In this document: piece after piece, positions 25,167-36,400 of the stretch | Layout: each line of letters opens with the position of its first letter | Position numbering within the stretch: position 1 is the stretch's first letter | NCBI RefSeq assembly: GCF_910591885.1 | Contig: NC_063275.1 | Span: 16,542,501-16,606,500 of the forward strand | Origin: Bombus terrestris | Taxonomy: Eukaryota; Arthropoda; Insecta; Hymenoptera; Apidae | DNA length: 64,000 nt | Direction: 5' to 3' | Notes under the pieces: generated by a model | What the model was told of the DNA's origin: nothing | Database searches by the model: none | The model's input: only the letters and a program-made list of their open reading frames with translations | Made by a program: the position numbers and the translations under genes

Positions 25167-25204
25167 CACTCGAGCGCGTAAACTAGCACCGCTACGCTCG
25201 AGTG
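25167..25204. other. 10-bp perfect inverted repeat
   Basis: CACTCGAGCG at 25167-25176 is the reverse complement of CGCTCGAGTG at 25195-25204, with an 18-nt spacer. One or two such repeats are expected by chance in a window this long. Confidence 0.45.
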
Positions 25205-25880
25205 AGCTCTCCTCTCAGCCGACGCGAACGCGCGTATATTTTACGCGACGTCGCGTCGGTCCATCCATCAAGCCGCCGGGCTTTGGCTTGCACGGCAGAG
25301 GTTAGAAGTCAGGTAAAGGAACGAGCACGGGAACGAGGCGTCGACGAATTGCCGTCTCCGCAGACTAGGATTAGGATACTCGAAGATCAAACGGCGTTGC
25401 TTGAAAAACCCATGAAATTTGTCTAACTTCAGACTCTTGCGACCTGATAAAGACTAATCGCGGGATTTAATCGCGCTTTATCGAAGCTATAAATGAGCGA
25501 ACTTAAAACCCTGGATGTTCCTTTTTGCGAATAAACGTCGATGGAATGCAAAGAGATAATCGTGGCTTCTAGACATTTCATTGACCAAATCGGCAGTGAC
25601 TTAAAGTTTCTTATTGACGAAGGCGACCTCCGCGCGAGCGATTTTTCACTATCATCCATCGAAGATTGTAACTAATAGCGTGTATCGATAAAACGAATCC
25701 TTCCATCACGCAGATAGTAAAGTGTTAATCCAATACTTTGCTTCCTGCTTACATCACGATCATTAATCTTCGACTATCTTTACGGTGTGGCAAAAAAGAT
25801 TCTTGCATGTAACAAAGACGAGTCTTCTATCGTATGTTATACATACCTCGTGGTCCCGTGAGCAGGTCGACGAACACGAA

Positions 25881-25891
25881 AGCAGCGCCAC
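25881..25891 (-). promoter_or_regulatory. AGCAGCGCCAC motif, copy 2
   Basis: Exact 11-mer match to the copies at 12659 and 40276. With its flank it has two mismatches to the CTCF core, so it is the weakest of the three in that respect. Confidence 0.2.
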
Positions 25892-26967
25892 GCAAAGATG
25901 CCCCCTATCGTTATTAGTCCGCCAGAAGCGAGCATCGTTCGCAACGATCCCCTACAAGCGGCCGGTACATTTCCTGCAGCGTGTCCGGTCCATTAAACGG
26001 CCCAGAAATATCTGGATGACTGATGAAAAGAATCTTTGTTACAAGTTGCGCGCAGAAACAAGCTCCGGCACGCCGGACGACGCTAATCCGAGTACATTTC
26101 GCGGTCGTTCATTAATCATCCCGTGTTGGGGCCTGGACGCGCCTCTCACGGTGATGGCTCGTTGTAAGGGCAGAGGTCTCGATGAGTTATCGGTGCTCGC
26201 CGGTGTGTAGCGGGCACGCGGGGCCCTTCCTAGGAGAACAGGCCGCGCGTTCTGCGATCACTTTGAAGCGGCGACGAGACCACGGCGTCGCTTGCAACGC
26301 CGCTGACAACTTCGTTCGCCGCGAGTGCTCGCGATCCATTAGGCCGAGAATACCAAACGAACCGTGTACAGCAGCGCACGCCGCGATACAAATGAATTTC
26401 CAGATCCTTTGTGAGCTAGATCGAAGCCTCTTAACCAACATCTTTGGATGTGTTTAGTTAGTGGACGATTCAGAGAGTTATCTTTGACGATGGTGGAATT
26501 TAATGCACGTCGAGGGTATAGGTCTGTTTGTGAGAATTTCCTAGAAGGATTTTATATGTACACGGAATGATTCTTTCGCTAGTGAAAGCTTAATACGTTT
26601 GATAAGTCGCGGCCAAAAATAATTCAGTCTTGCGTTGGAAGGACATCGAAAGTTCGTCTTATTTTCTTAAAACGTCATCTAGACGATATATCTCCGTTTA
26701 TAAGATCGTCGAAAGAAGAAACTGCAGAAAACGGATAGTAACGTTTTTTTGCGAATTTTAACTGTTCGCGGTGACGAATACACGGAAATCATACCAAAGG
26801 CTTCGAGGAAAGGGCAAAGACGATCGGCGTCGAACGCGGAAGAGGACCCCTTTCGCGCCGTGTTGCCACGACGGGAATTATTTAAATGGATTACCGCGGC
26901 AACTCCGTAGCGAAGTTTTCCAGGGGATTCGCTGATCCGCTCTTAAAATTTAGATGGATTATAAGGT

Positions 26968-26989
26968 GGGTGGAGGGGGTGGGAAAGGG
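26968..26989 (+). other. canonical G-quadruplex motif (plus strand)
   Basis: GGG-TGGA-GGGGG-T-GGG-AAA-GGG satisfies the G3+N1-7 pattern four times with short loops, which favours a stable quadruplex. It pairs in symmetry with the minus-strand motif at 27117-27137. Confidence 0.65.
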
Positions 26990-27116
26990 AGGACCAACCT
27001 GTGAAAAGACGGGGGGGAGGAGAAGAGCTGGGTAGGCGGCAGACTTCGTACTTATTATACTTAACGGAGGACGGCGTCTTTTTAAAGGAGCTAACAATGA
27101 GGGATGGTGGCCGCAA

Positions 27117-27137
27117 CCCCCTCCCGCCCCATGACCC
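27117..27137 (-). other. canonical G-quadruplex motif (minus strand)
   Basis: On the plus strand CCCCC-T-CCC-G-CCCC-ATGA-CCC, so the minus strand carries four G-tracts with loops of 4, 1 and 1 nt. It lies 130 bp from the plus-strand motif. Confidence 0.65.
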
Positions 27138-27352
27138 ACCTCCTGCCACCCGTCCACCCGTCTTCAAGAAAATGTTTAATGCCGCGGAAAGTAAGACGCG
27201 GTAATTAATATCCATTATCTCCTACGCTGGCGACCTCCATCCAATTAGCTTCACGAATTCTCCGACGCGGAAACCGAGACGCATTAGCTACGGGTTACAC
27301 GGGGATGAGGAGATCACTGAGCCGATCGACGTGATTTTTTATGTCTTATGGG

Positions 27353-27360
27353 TGACGTCA
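27353..27360. promoter_or_regulatory. perfect CRE palindrome
   Basis: TGACGTCA, the full palindromic site for CREB/ATF-type bZIP factors, in the context GGTGACGTCACA. About two chance copies of a given 8-mer are expected in 64 kb, but its position beside the G-quadruplex pair makes a regulatory role possible. Confidence 0.3.
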
Positions 27361-30300
27361 CAAATCCCTAGAGTGATCCTCTCGCTAGTTAATCCTACGT
27401 TCTTTTGATTATTTTTATCTACGAACTGTATATTGCTCGCATTAAAAAATATCTTAAATTTGAAAGGAAAGTTCTTATTGTTATAGGACATGATTTATCG
27501 TTCCTGTTTTGCGGGATATAAATATTTATAAATATCTTAAAATATCTATTTTTGATTCTATACCACGGTGTGTTACTGACGCAGTGACATTTTCTTTTAC
27601 TTAACGAAAGAATAATCCGTCATTTTCATAGTAGCATATTAAAATTTACGGACATCGAATCGATCCGTCTGGACGTCAATAAAGTTTCAAACACGTGTCG
27701 TGTTCAAACGTTGAAACTATGCATTATATATTCTTGGCATAGAACGCCGGGAATTAATCTAAACAAGGAAGACGCGTTCGCGACAAAATCCCGCAACAAT
27801 ACGACAGAACCGACGATCAGCAGTTTCCTCCGGTGTGCCAGCAGACAGCGTGTGTTCGCGGTTAAACGCAGTTGTAATCTTAGAAATTGCCGTGACAGGG
27901 ATCCATCGTTGCGTCGTGTAAAACACGCTTGTATGGCTGTTTAAATTATATACCCACGCATTCCTGCGGAAGGACCTGCATTCATAGATATAACATTGCG
28001 GTTTCGCGTAAAAACTCGTTGTTCTGAAACCCACGTGTCTTCAAAATTACATCATAAACCACGATTTGCGAGAGGAAAAACTAGATATTACATTTGAACG
28101 ACGTACGGAGATCGAAGAGCTCAGTCGGATCATTGCCACTAATTAACACTACTTCCTTGCTGGTGCACGATCCAATCATTGCCGTATTGCTATTGTCTAT
28201 CTGCTCTTTACGAGTTCGAAGGAAAGTACGTAACGATTTCCAAACAGGAATGAGAGAAGATTAAAGCAGTTACCTGGATCGGAAAACAGAAACGGGTCGA
28301 TGTTATAATTAGTGTAACAAGCGGGATGTTCGCGGTATTTAAAGTAGTCCGGCAAGAGCCAAGTTGGCACGCGGTGGCCAGTAAACGATTTTCATGCTCG
28401 CGTCCCGTCGCGTGATTTGTACGCGTGCCCACCGCTATACTTTCCTCGCTTTGATGTGCATCATACGTTAAAGCGACGAAATGACACGAATGAAAGTCGA
28501 CTGCGTTCTGCTGTCATAAACGAGGGCGTTACGCGTAATAAGTTTGACACATTCGCCTATTAGAGTCGACGCTGAATAATTACAAGCTCGTGAACCAAGT
28601 TGGCTCGCCATTTTTCTGGGAGCCGATACCCGCGGCCCAGCCCTATATTTCTCTCTCTTTTTTATGCGAATATTTTCAATACTTTGGTTGTATTCAAAAC
28701 TATAACGTGTACTCCCTAATAAGGCTAACGAGAGCTCTACTAGGCAACGTTTCGCCGGAAACCAAAAACAATGCCTTAATTCCGAACCGGTACCGAACGG
28801 CGGCTATCGAAGCCCGGTCACGCGTAAACGATTCGGAAGATAATTTAGCACGCGACACAGCTCGGCTCTGGTACACGGGCCATAATTAAGAGTAGCGACA
28901 ATTAAACCGTAAACACGGCCTCGTCGAATTAACGTAGGAAGGCGGCGTGGCACGAGTCGCCGATATAACAATAACGCGAACGACACGAGGAAATGCGACG
29001 ATAAAGAGGGTGGTCTGGTCTGATGGTGCCCGGGACGCGGAAGGGTACAGGTAGAGCGCGCTATGATAATAACACCGATTATCGCGGTATTCGGGAAATT
29101 ACTGGTAAGCGGCGGGCCCGGTACATAATTGAACACTGGCCAGATACTACTCCGTGGGCGAAGTGCGTGTGAGCGCATAACGAGAGACAGCAACAGCGTT
29201 TTGGTTCGCGCTCGCGTGCACCGTTCGCGCGGGCGTTGAAACGTTTCTGCCTGTATTCGCACGGCTCTATGCGTTTTAGACGCGTATGTGTATGGATAGA
29301 CACGCGGAAACAGCGGGCCGCGCACATACGAACGTGGGAATACACTAGTCGGTCTGCGTAGCTCACTTCTACATCGGTACGGAGGAAACACGGCTATCTA
29401 TCCGGCGGAGGTTTATACGCGTGTTGCCGCTGTAAACTCGCGCCCGGGTACCGGCTACGTAATCGTACGAGATCCCATTGCATGAATATAATTTGCATAC
29501 AAGTTGGTTATATGGCAGGGGCCGGCATCAGCTGGCTCGCCCGTATAAACGATTATATGGAGCCAACAGATGTAGGCGGACCCGCGACCCCGCGTAGTCC
29601 GCGATTGGCGTTGTACCTTTTACGCCCTCCCACCCCCTTCACGCTTGCGTTATCACTAAATGCCCTGCTAATGGCAACGGCCTACAATTTATGGCGCCCC
29701 CTTTCGCACGCCACCCTAGTACCCCCGCTTCCTGCGTTGCCATCATCACATCGTTACCACTGCTCCTCGCGATTCTTTTCTGTAGGTCGTAAGGCCAGAT
29801 ATATTCCGTTGCATAGATGGTTTAGCGCGTTTGCTTCGTTCGCCTCAATCATATCACTTTCCAAGTGTATATTCTTACGTACAATGCGTATAAGTATGTA
29901 CATCCAAATCCTAATCGACAGAACTGGAAATTAATCGTGAAAGGAATCGTGGATTGGTCGCGAAAAGGACGATCGACGTAGCTTTCGTGGGGATGGTAGA
30001 TATACGCGGATCGCTAGCGCGGCACATCATTAAGCGAGAGTAGTGCCGTCGCGGTGTCCGGCTCGTTCTTTTTTTCCACAACCGCTTGTCGATGGTTTCG
30101 CGTTCGTGTCGAGTTAGGCGAGCCTCTTTTTCGTGCGCCGCGGCATCTCACATCGAGCGTCTAATCTAATGGGAGAGCCTCGCCGGACAGAGGTGTGGGC
30201 ATTTTAGGAGAAAATACCATGGCGCGGCGACCCGATTGTCACCCGTTCGTACGGGGAACGGAGATAGAAGCAGAGGAGAGAGACAGAGTGCACGAAGCAG

Positions 30301-31157
30301 AGGCGAAAGAGCAAGATGGGAAGATCCTTTGAAGGTGCCGCCACCACTTGTTGGTCGATCAGCGGCCCCCTTTAAATCCGATCGCCACTCACCCGCCCCT
30401 CCCCTGGCACGTTGCTGCTGCTTCTTCTTCTCCATCGACAGGATAGGCGCCCTTTTAGGGGAGGACACTGAGTTCCCGTGCACGCCTCGCCGGCCACGAC
30501 GGGCGTTACAGATTTTCGTTTACATTTAGAAGGCCGAAACGCGCCGGACGCGCCAATAAATTCCACGGCGCCCCGCGTCGGCCCTTTAGCGCCGTGCAGC
30601 GCCACGCACCACACCGAAGATATCCTCTCTCTTGTCTTCCGACCGCCGTTCAAAGGAAACGGACCGCCCGTGTGCTCGTGCAACGGAATGCATTCTCTCC
30701 TCCAAACCAAATCGACCAACGATGGTTAATTGTTCTTGCCGATCGCGGTGCTAGCCTGTGAGGATCTTTTATAATTTATAACGTACAATCCGTAGGTGTC
30801 TAAGTTGCGATGGGTTAGTTTTGTCCGGTGTATCGATTGCTGATTCCTCGTTACGCTGCTCAGTCAGAACCGAGGTACAATCTCCAAAGACGGTAACACC
30901 TTGACTTCAAACATAAAAGTATCAACACGTGTATTCTCACCAAAATCCCATTACTTTCCTAAAAAATACAAAATAGCAAATTACGTGATTTGTAAGATGT
31001 CTGATCCCAGAGAGATGATTCTTGCGCATTGATCGGCTGAGCTGAAGTCTGATCGAATGGTGCGAAGCGATATGAAGACTCGGGAGGATTAATATCAGGA
31101 TCATAAAGCACAAGATTGTCTGCTGTGTGTCCCTGCTTGTATGAAGCAATTTACATG

Positions 31158-31209
31158 AGGATCCACGCGTGCCCAACCCACGTGGATCCTGGAACCACGC
31201 TCGGGCGTG
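31158..31209 (+). other. two adjacent stem-loops
   Basis: Stem 1: AGGATCCACG at 31158-31167 pairs perfectly with CGTGGATCCT at 31181-31190 (10 bp, 13-nt loop). Five bases later, CACGC-TCGG-GCGTG at 31196-31209 makes a 5-bp stem closed by a 4-nt loop. The order resembles a small structured RNA, but no known family fits and no promoter was found. Confidence 0.4.
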
Positions 31210-31772
31210 AGCCAGAAGTTGTCGCCGCGCCAGAGGCCATTTGCCTTTGAAAAGAAAGGATCTGGAATTGGGAAATGCCGCTGTACTACAAATACGTTTA
31301 ATTCGACCGCATACTGCGGCTATTCGCCGAATGAATTTGAAAAATTATTGCCCACTTCACGGTAATATAATGATACCCCTGGCGATTCTTTTGAAAGAAA
31401 GACTAACAGAGATATTTGTTATCAGAAATTTTACTTGAAAGAATACTATAGCTTATTTAACATTACATCTATTGGAGCTGATATACATTGCCCGTTGAGC
31501 AATTTTTATCGCTTGAATGTTGATAGCAACATTAGACGCAGAGTATCTATCATTCACGAAACGAAATTGTTAACTTCTAGCTATACATATCTAATTGAGA
31601 ATTACGGTTTGCCAGATGATAGCGATGATAAATTCATTCTGCGACGTCGTAGGCGAAAGCGATAATTTCCTTTCTCAATTACGTTGAATGGGGAGGCGTA
31701 CAAGCAACCCCTGTAGTAATCTCGACTGATCGGCGAGTTTCGCGTCGACGAAACGTTCCCGACTGGAATTCC

Positions 31773-31835
31773 CTTCTCTGTCTCTCTCTCTCTCTCTCTC
31801 CTACTCTCTCTTTCTGCTTACTCTTTCCTTCTCTT
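31773..31835 (+). repeat. (TC)n microsatellite
   Basis: Pyrimidine tract with a pure TC core of about 11 units at 31780-31801, followed by CTACTCTCTC and further pyrimidines. Confidence 0.9.
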
Positions 31836-33338
31836 TATTAGCGAGTAAAATCGCATGCCAACATTCTTAGATGTTGTACGCTGTGGCCATTAAGTGGAAA
31901 CCGAGGCTAAGATTACAGGCACCCTAATCTCTTCCACGTCCGCGTTCTGCAAGCCGATACAGATATCGTGACCCACTTATAAATGTCTAGATGTCGTGTT
32001 TCTCAACCTTTAAACCTATCATGTAATCAGTACAACGTTCACACGCGACTGGCCGCCGCCTGATAATTCGTATCAGGTAACTAAGCCACCCGATATTCGC
32101 CCAGTGCAAAAATATCGCGGGGAACGCCGTGAGTATCAATAACGACACGAATGGAATATTTTCCCGCGGCGGCGGTCTGGAATGGCGACGAGACAAATGG
32201 CGACCGCGGTACCCACGTCGACTTTAACCACCCTATGTCCGCAAACTTATGAACTTTTCAAGATCTCGATCTCGTAGTCCCTTTTATGGTCGGTTTAAGA
32301 AGATCGTTACTAAATTCCGAGTAGTAGATTTTCAAACGGACGAGTTTGAGGTATGGTAGTCAATTATAAACTAGACGGCGTTTATTTTAGTACCTTTTTT
32401 GTATCCGGAGAAAGATGATATCCGAAGAGATAGAAACGTGAAGAAGAAGCGAAGAGAGTGGTAAAGTTAATTCGTAAATTTTCTATTTCTCAATCGTTCG
32501 AAGCGATAAGGTAAAATCTTTCAACGGCATTGGACGTCGTGGTCTACCCACGAAAGATCTCTGAACAACGATGACGATCGCGGAAGCCGTATCGTAAGGA
32601 GAAGCTATCTATAAGCGACGTGTACTCGATAATGTCGGGACAAAGTGTTGTCGGCCTGGGCCGATTACACGAATGTTCGAAAAGAGCGGCGCGGTGGAGG
32701 AAGAAGCGACGCGACGAAAGGACGAACGAGAGGCAGGAAGCGGGTAAAAGGAGCGACAACGGTGGCTAGAAGGTCGGCGAAAGGGTGAGGGAAGTCAGCC
32801 ATATTGAAAGAGGGTGGACATAGAGAGAGAGGAAGAGGAGAGGAAAAGGAGAGAGGCGCCGGTCGGTCGCGTCCTCGAAGGAAAGAGAGACCACGAAGGA
32901 GACCTTGCTCCCCGTGAGCACGCCGCACGGTGTCGAGAGTGAGCACCATCTTGTTAACAGTCGAGTTCTTTTTCCATCGGCGTCGACTCCGATAGGCCTA
33001 CGAGGCTATGGTGGGCGTTCTTCCTCGTCTTCCTATTTTGTCCACTCGTTCATGCTCCGCCTCGTGTGGTAGCCTCGGTTCTCCTGCACGTGATCGGTTG
33101 CTATATACGCCGAGCATCGGTTCCCTTATACGCTCTGCTGACCGATCCGCGAGGATACCGAATCGCCGACCAGTTACCACGTAACGACTTTGACCACGTC
33201 CTTGCGCGCTCGAACCGACCGACACGAGTCCCCGCTGCTACCACCTGTCCGGCCAGTAACGAGCTTTGTTAATTCCTCGATCGCATACCCAAGTAGAAGA
33301 AACTCTGTTGTTCGAAACGGTTTGATAGAAATTGTATT

Positions 33339-33455
33339 AGCACAATAAGCCGCGGTAAGCTTCGAGTAGAATAAACCTCGGTACGTTGTAAGTAGAATAA
33401 GTCCCGATGCGTTACAAGTAGAAGAAGCAACGAGCTGTCGTTAGAGGAGAATCAG
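33339..33455 (+). repeat. 26-bp minisatellite, about four to five degenerate copies
   Basis: The anchor AGTAGAATAA recurs at 33365, 33391 and (as AGTAGAAGAA) 33417, exactly 26 bp apart. A preceding ATAA at 33345 and a following AGAGGAGAAT at 33443 keep the same 26-bp phase. Each unit has a CGRTRCGTT-like middle. The copies are diverged, so the array is old. There are no spacers between units, so it is not a CRISPR-like array. Confidence 0.75.
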
Positions 33456-36400
33456 ATATTTTGTATCGTAACTGAAGCTCAAATTTTCAAAGAGTATCGA
33501 GGAGGACTCTGGGAGTCGAGTATCGAGAACGATCGGACACGGCGCCTAAACCGATTCCACGTCGGATTAACTCGATTTCCATAATTTTATTACGCCCCGA
33601 GTGGTCACTGGACCCCAGTTTTAGATCCTTAATCGCTCGATCCCGACACATTAAAGTATCGTATATCAAAAACTCGTCATCCCCGGCGCCAGGTACTAAA
33701 GACGACATCCCAATTATACATGGAAAGAAACGGGCGAACATTCGGAGCCTGTCACGCGATCGTCAGAAACGTCCAACACCGTGCAACGATCCACGTCGAC
33801 GATGCACGATCCTGTTTCGGGCTTTTTATCGAAAAACCAGGCTTTTGAGGGACAGGTGCGACTAACCTTGAGATAAGGCGCCCGACCAGCTGCGTTCGCC
33901 GCGAACGAGTCGTCCTTAACGCGAGAACCAGAGCGGCGAATAGAAAGCAGGCGGCGACAAAACCAGAGGAATAGGGGAAGATACACATCCATTACCATCA
34001 GCATGCAAATTAGATCGAGGATTACCGCAAATCCTTTCGTAACAATCCTCCTGCGGAGCGGCTACTACGGAAAGAGTGAGCGCGAGGGAGAAAAACAGGG
34101 AGGAAGAGAAAGCAGTAGGGGGTGGAGGGATGCTGTCGAGAGATAAAGATTCGAAAGAGAGAGGAACTTGCCGCAAGCTTCTCGCCGGAACTTAATTATC
34201 GTCTGGCATCGCTGTTGGGGATGCTTTACGAGCGGTGTACCACTCTGGAGGCTAGCGACCGGCTAGCGTCTCTTTTAAAATCACCGGAATAAATATTCGG
34301 CTTCGAAACGGACGCGTTCGTAGTTGGCACGAAGGAAGTCCCCATCGAGTCGGGAATTTTCCATCGATTAGAACGATTAGATTAACGCACTCGATTTTTC
34401 CACGATGAAACGTTTTATCTGGTCACGTGGCCATCACGGATGAACAAGCTTCCTCGATTATGCGCGATCGAACGCAAAATGCTACTGAATAATCCACGCA
34501 ACGTCGCCTGGAAAAACTTTCGTTGCGACGATCCATTGATCGTCACAATAAACGCATTGTTCTCGTTTCCCAACCGATTCTTTTCAACCACCGCAGAATC
34601 GACATTGACATAATTTTCTTGGCTATGTTATCGACACAAGCTTTCTCTGTTCTTCGAAGAGCTCTAATCAACGACCGATCGGCAAGATCGAGGAAGTAGC
34701 GACATAAATTTCGGAGTTTAGCCATGTTCCCAGGAACAACGACGAGCATTCATTTACTGGTACCACTGATAGTCTCTAAACCGATCGAATCGAAAGCAGC
34801 GTTTCGTGGAAAAGACTTCCATTCATTCGGTGATTTAATTTATTCCTCGGTACTTCATTCAATGATGCGGTTCATTCGTTGTAATTTCTGATCCGTCTTT
34901 GAAACTTCCTCCTTCGTTTCTCGGTCTTGCAACGTCTTTATATTTTCGCTTGATTATCGACAAGCTTTATGATTATTGTCCCGGTTGATGTACACGGTTG
35001 TTGAACAGCATTAACAGCAGCAGCAAAGGAACGAGTATACGTTCGAGAAGTTGACCGCTTTAATGGGCCTGTTCAATTTGCGTTGTCTAAAGATACACGG
35101 AGAACCGGAATCACGCGTGCATCATCGGACGAAGTAATACTTTGTGAAGTTGGCGGACAGGTATCGGAGATTTTGATATTGATATGTGACCTGATACGTG
35201 GACGAGAAATTAAATGGATATGATACTATGCATATGAACAATTTTTTATATGGAAGGAATGTATCCATTTTGTCATATAGATTAAGAAAGCAAATTGCTC
35301 AATCTTCAAACATCTTTGGATTATCCAGTTTTGGAATAGCTTCCGATACAAGTGTCAAAACGCATCAAGCGATTTCAATTTCATTGAACTTAAATCTCAG
35401 AGTCTACGTCAGAAGACAAGAACTCATCGCCGGTCGAAAGTCGAAAACGTCGAAGAGATTAACCTACAAACGAAACTAGAAGTATCAGCGAGCTCGGATT
35501 AGCTTCGATTTCCATATTTATGCATTCTGTCGCGTGTGTAGCATATCGGAGTTTCAATTCGTTGGCGAGTTCTTCGCGTTGGAAATAGCAGATTTTTTCC
35601 AATACTCTTGCATCGAGACGAATGGTATAATTGACAGCTACTCTTCGATATGATGCTTTAAGCATAAGCGTTGTGGATACGTAGAAGCGAGGAAGCAGAA
35701 AATACCGTGTATTCAGACTGGCCAAGATGCCGAACAAATCGCGTAATTAGCGACGGCGACGGTTAAACCGAGCGGAACTAAGAAATCGTATCTCGTTACG
35801 CGAGCAATAAACGATAACGTGCGACTCCTGTCATTTTCCCGCGGATAGACCGCGCTGGAAACGATGAGAAACTTTCAATCAGAATCATTTGCGGAGATAA
35901 TACTATTAGGGTTTATCACCTTCTTCGGACATTTCCCACGATATAACTGCTTGAATGAAAGAACGTCTTGTAACATAGATTAAGTTTCGCTACCAATAAA
36001 GTTCTTGTGTTGAGCAAGGAAGAGTAGTATCTGATAACCAAAGTCGATAGGAATTTTAATATCCGACATGGCAGAAGTCACTTAATATGAAAGTTACAAA
36101 CATTCGTCGAACACGTAACGTGACACGTGAAACAGGCGGACGTACAAATTGATAGTCGATGAAGTTTATTTTCGTACGTACAAGGCGAGATACGATGGAG
36201 CGAAGATTGACGAAGAAACTATGACAAGGATAAAACGCGTCAATTTAAAAAACGTTCGTTATACGGAGTGCTTGATGAGAACGAAAAAAGGCTGAATAAA
36301 ATCGAATTTTGCGTAAATAATGGACGTTTGAGCGATCGTCGTTGCGTATCGACGGGAACGACGTGAAGGAGTCGCGAGGAAAGTATAACGCAGTTCGGAG

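Larger units (their letters stand above)
21621..26880. other. non-coding stretch; one weak first-exon candidate
   Basis: Unique sequence. The only pattern resembling gene structure is at 23628-23948: a TATA box, an ATG in good context, and an in-frame GTAAGT donor. Frames of 158 codons (22919-23395) and 141 codons (25785-26210) have no recognisable domain. A 10-bp inverted repeat is at 25167-25204 and the second AGCAGCGCCAC copy at 25881. A palindromic CGCTCG/CGAGCG lies near 24554. Confidence 0.5.
26881..27400. other. G/C-run region with two G-quadruplex motifs and a CRE
   Basis: G-runs dominate the left part (including a run of seven at about 27010-27016) and C-runs the right part. The frames on both strands are Gly/Pro/Arg-rich and arise from these runs. 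The region has the look of a regulatory island, but no promoter element can be fixed. Confidence 0.45.
27401..33300. other. non-coding stretch, little recognised
   Basis: No gene is supported. An AT-rich patch lies at 27410-27660. The 195-codon minus-strand frame at 28804-29391 is Arg/Pro-rich with no domain. A bulged 8-bp stem (CGCGGCAC against GTGCCG-T-CG) is at 30018-30051. Adjacent stem-loops are at 31158-31209. At 32685-32905 the plus strand is purine-rich with GAGAG clusters and a GCCAT, the combination seen in Drosophila Polycomb response elements, but this is only suggestive. Confidence 0.5.

Noticed and set aside
28804..29391. 195-codon minus-strand open frame
   Set aside because: Arg/Pro/Thr-rich, no domain, and a second minus frame overlaps it in another phase.
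33339..33455. Regularly spaced repeats resembling a CRISPR array
   Set aside because: Units are contiguous with no unique spacers, are diverged, and the host is a eukaryote.
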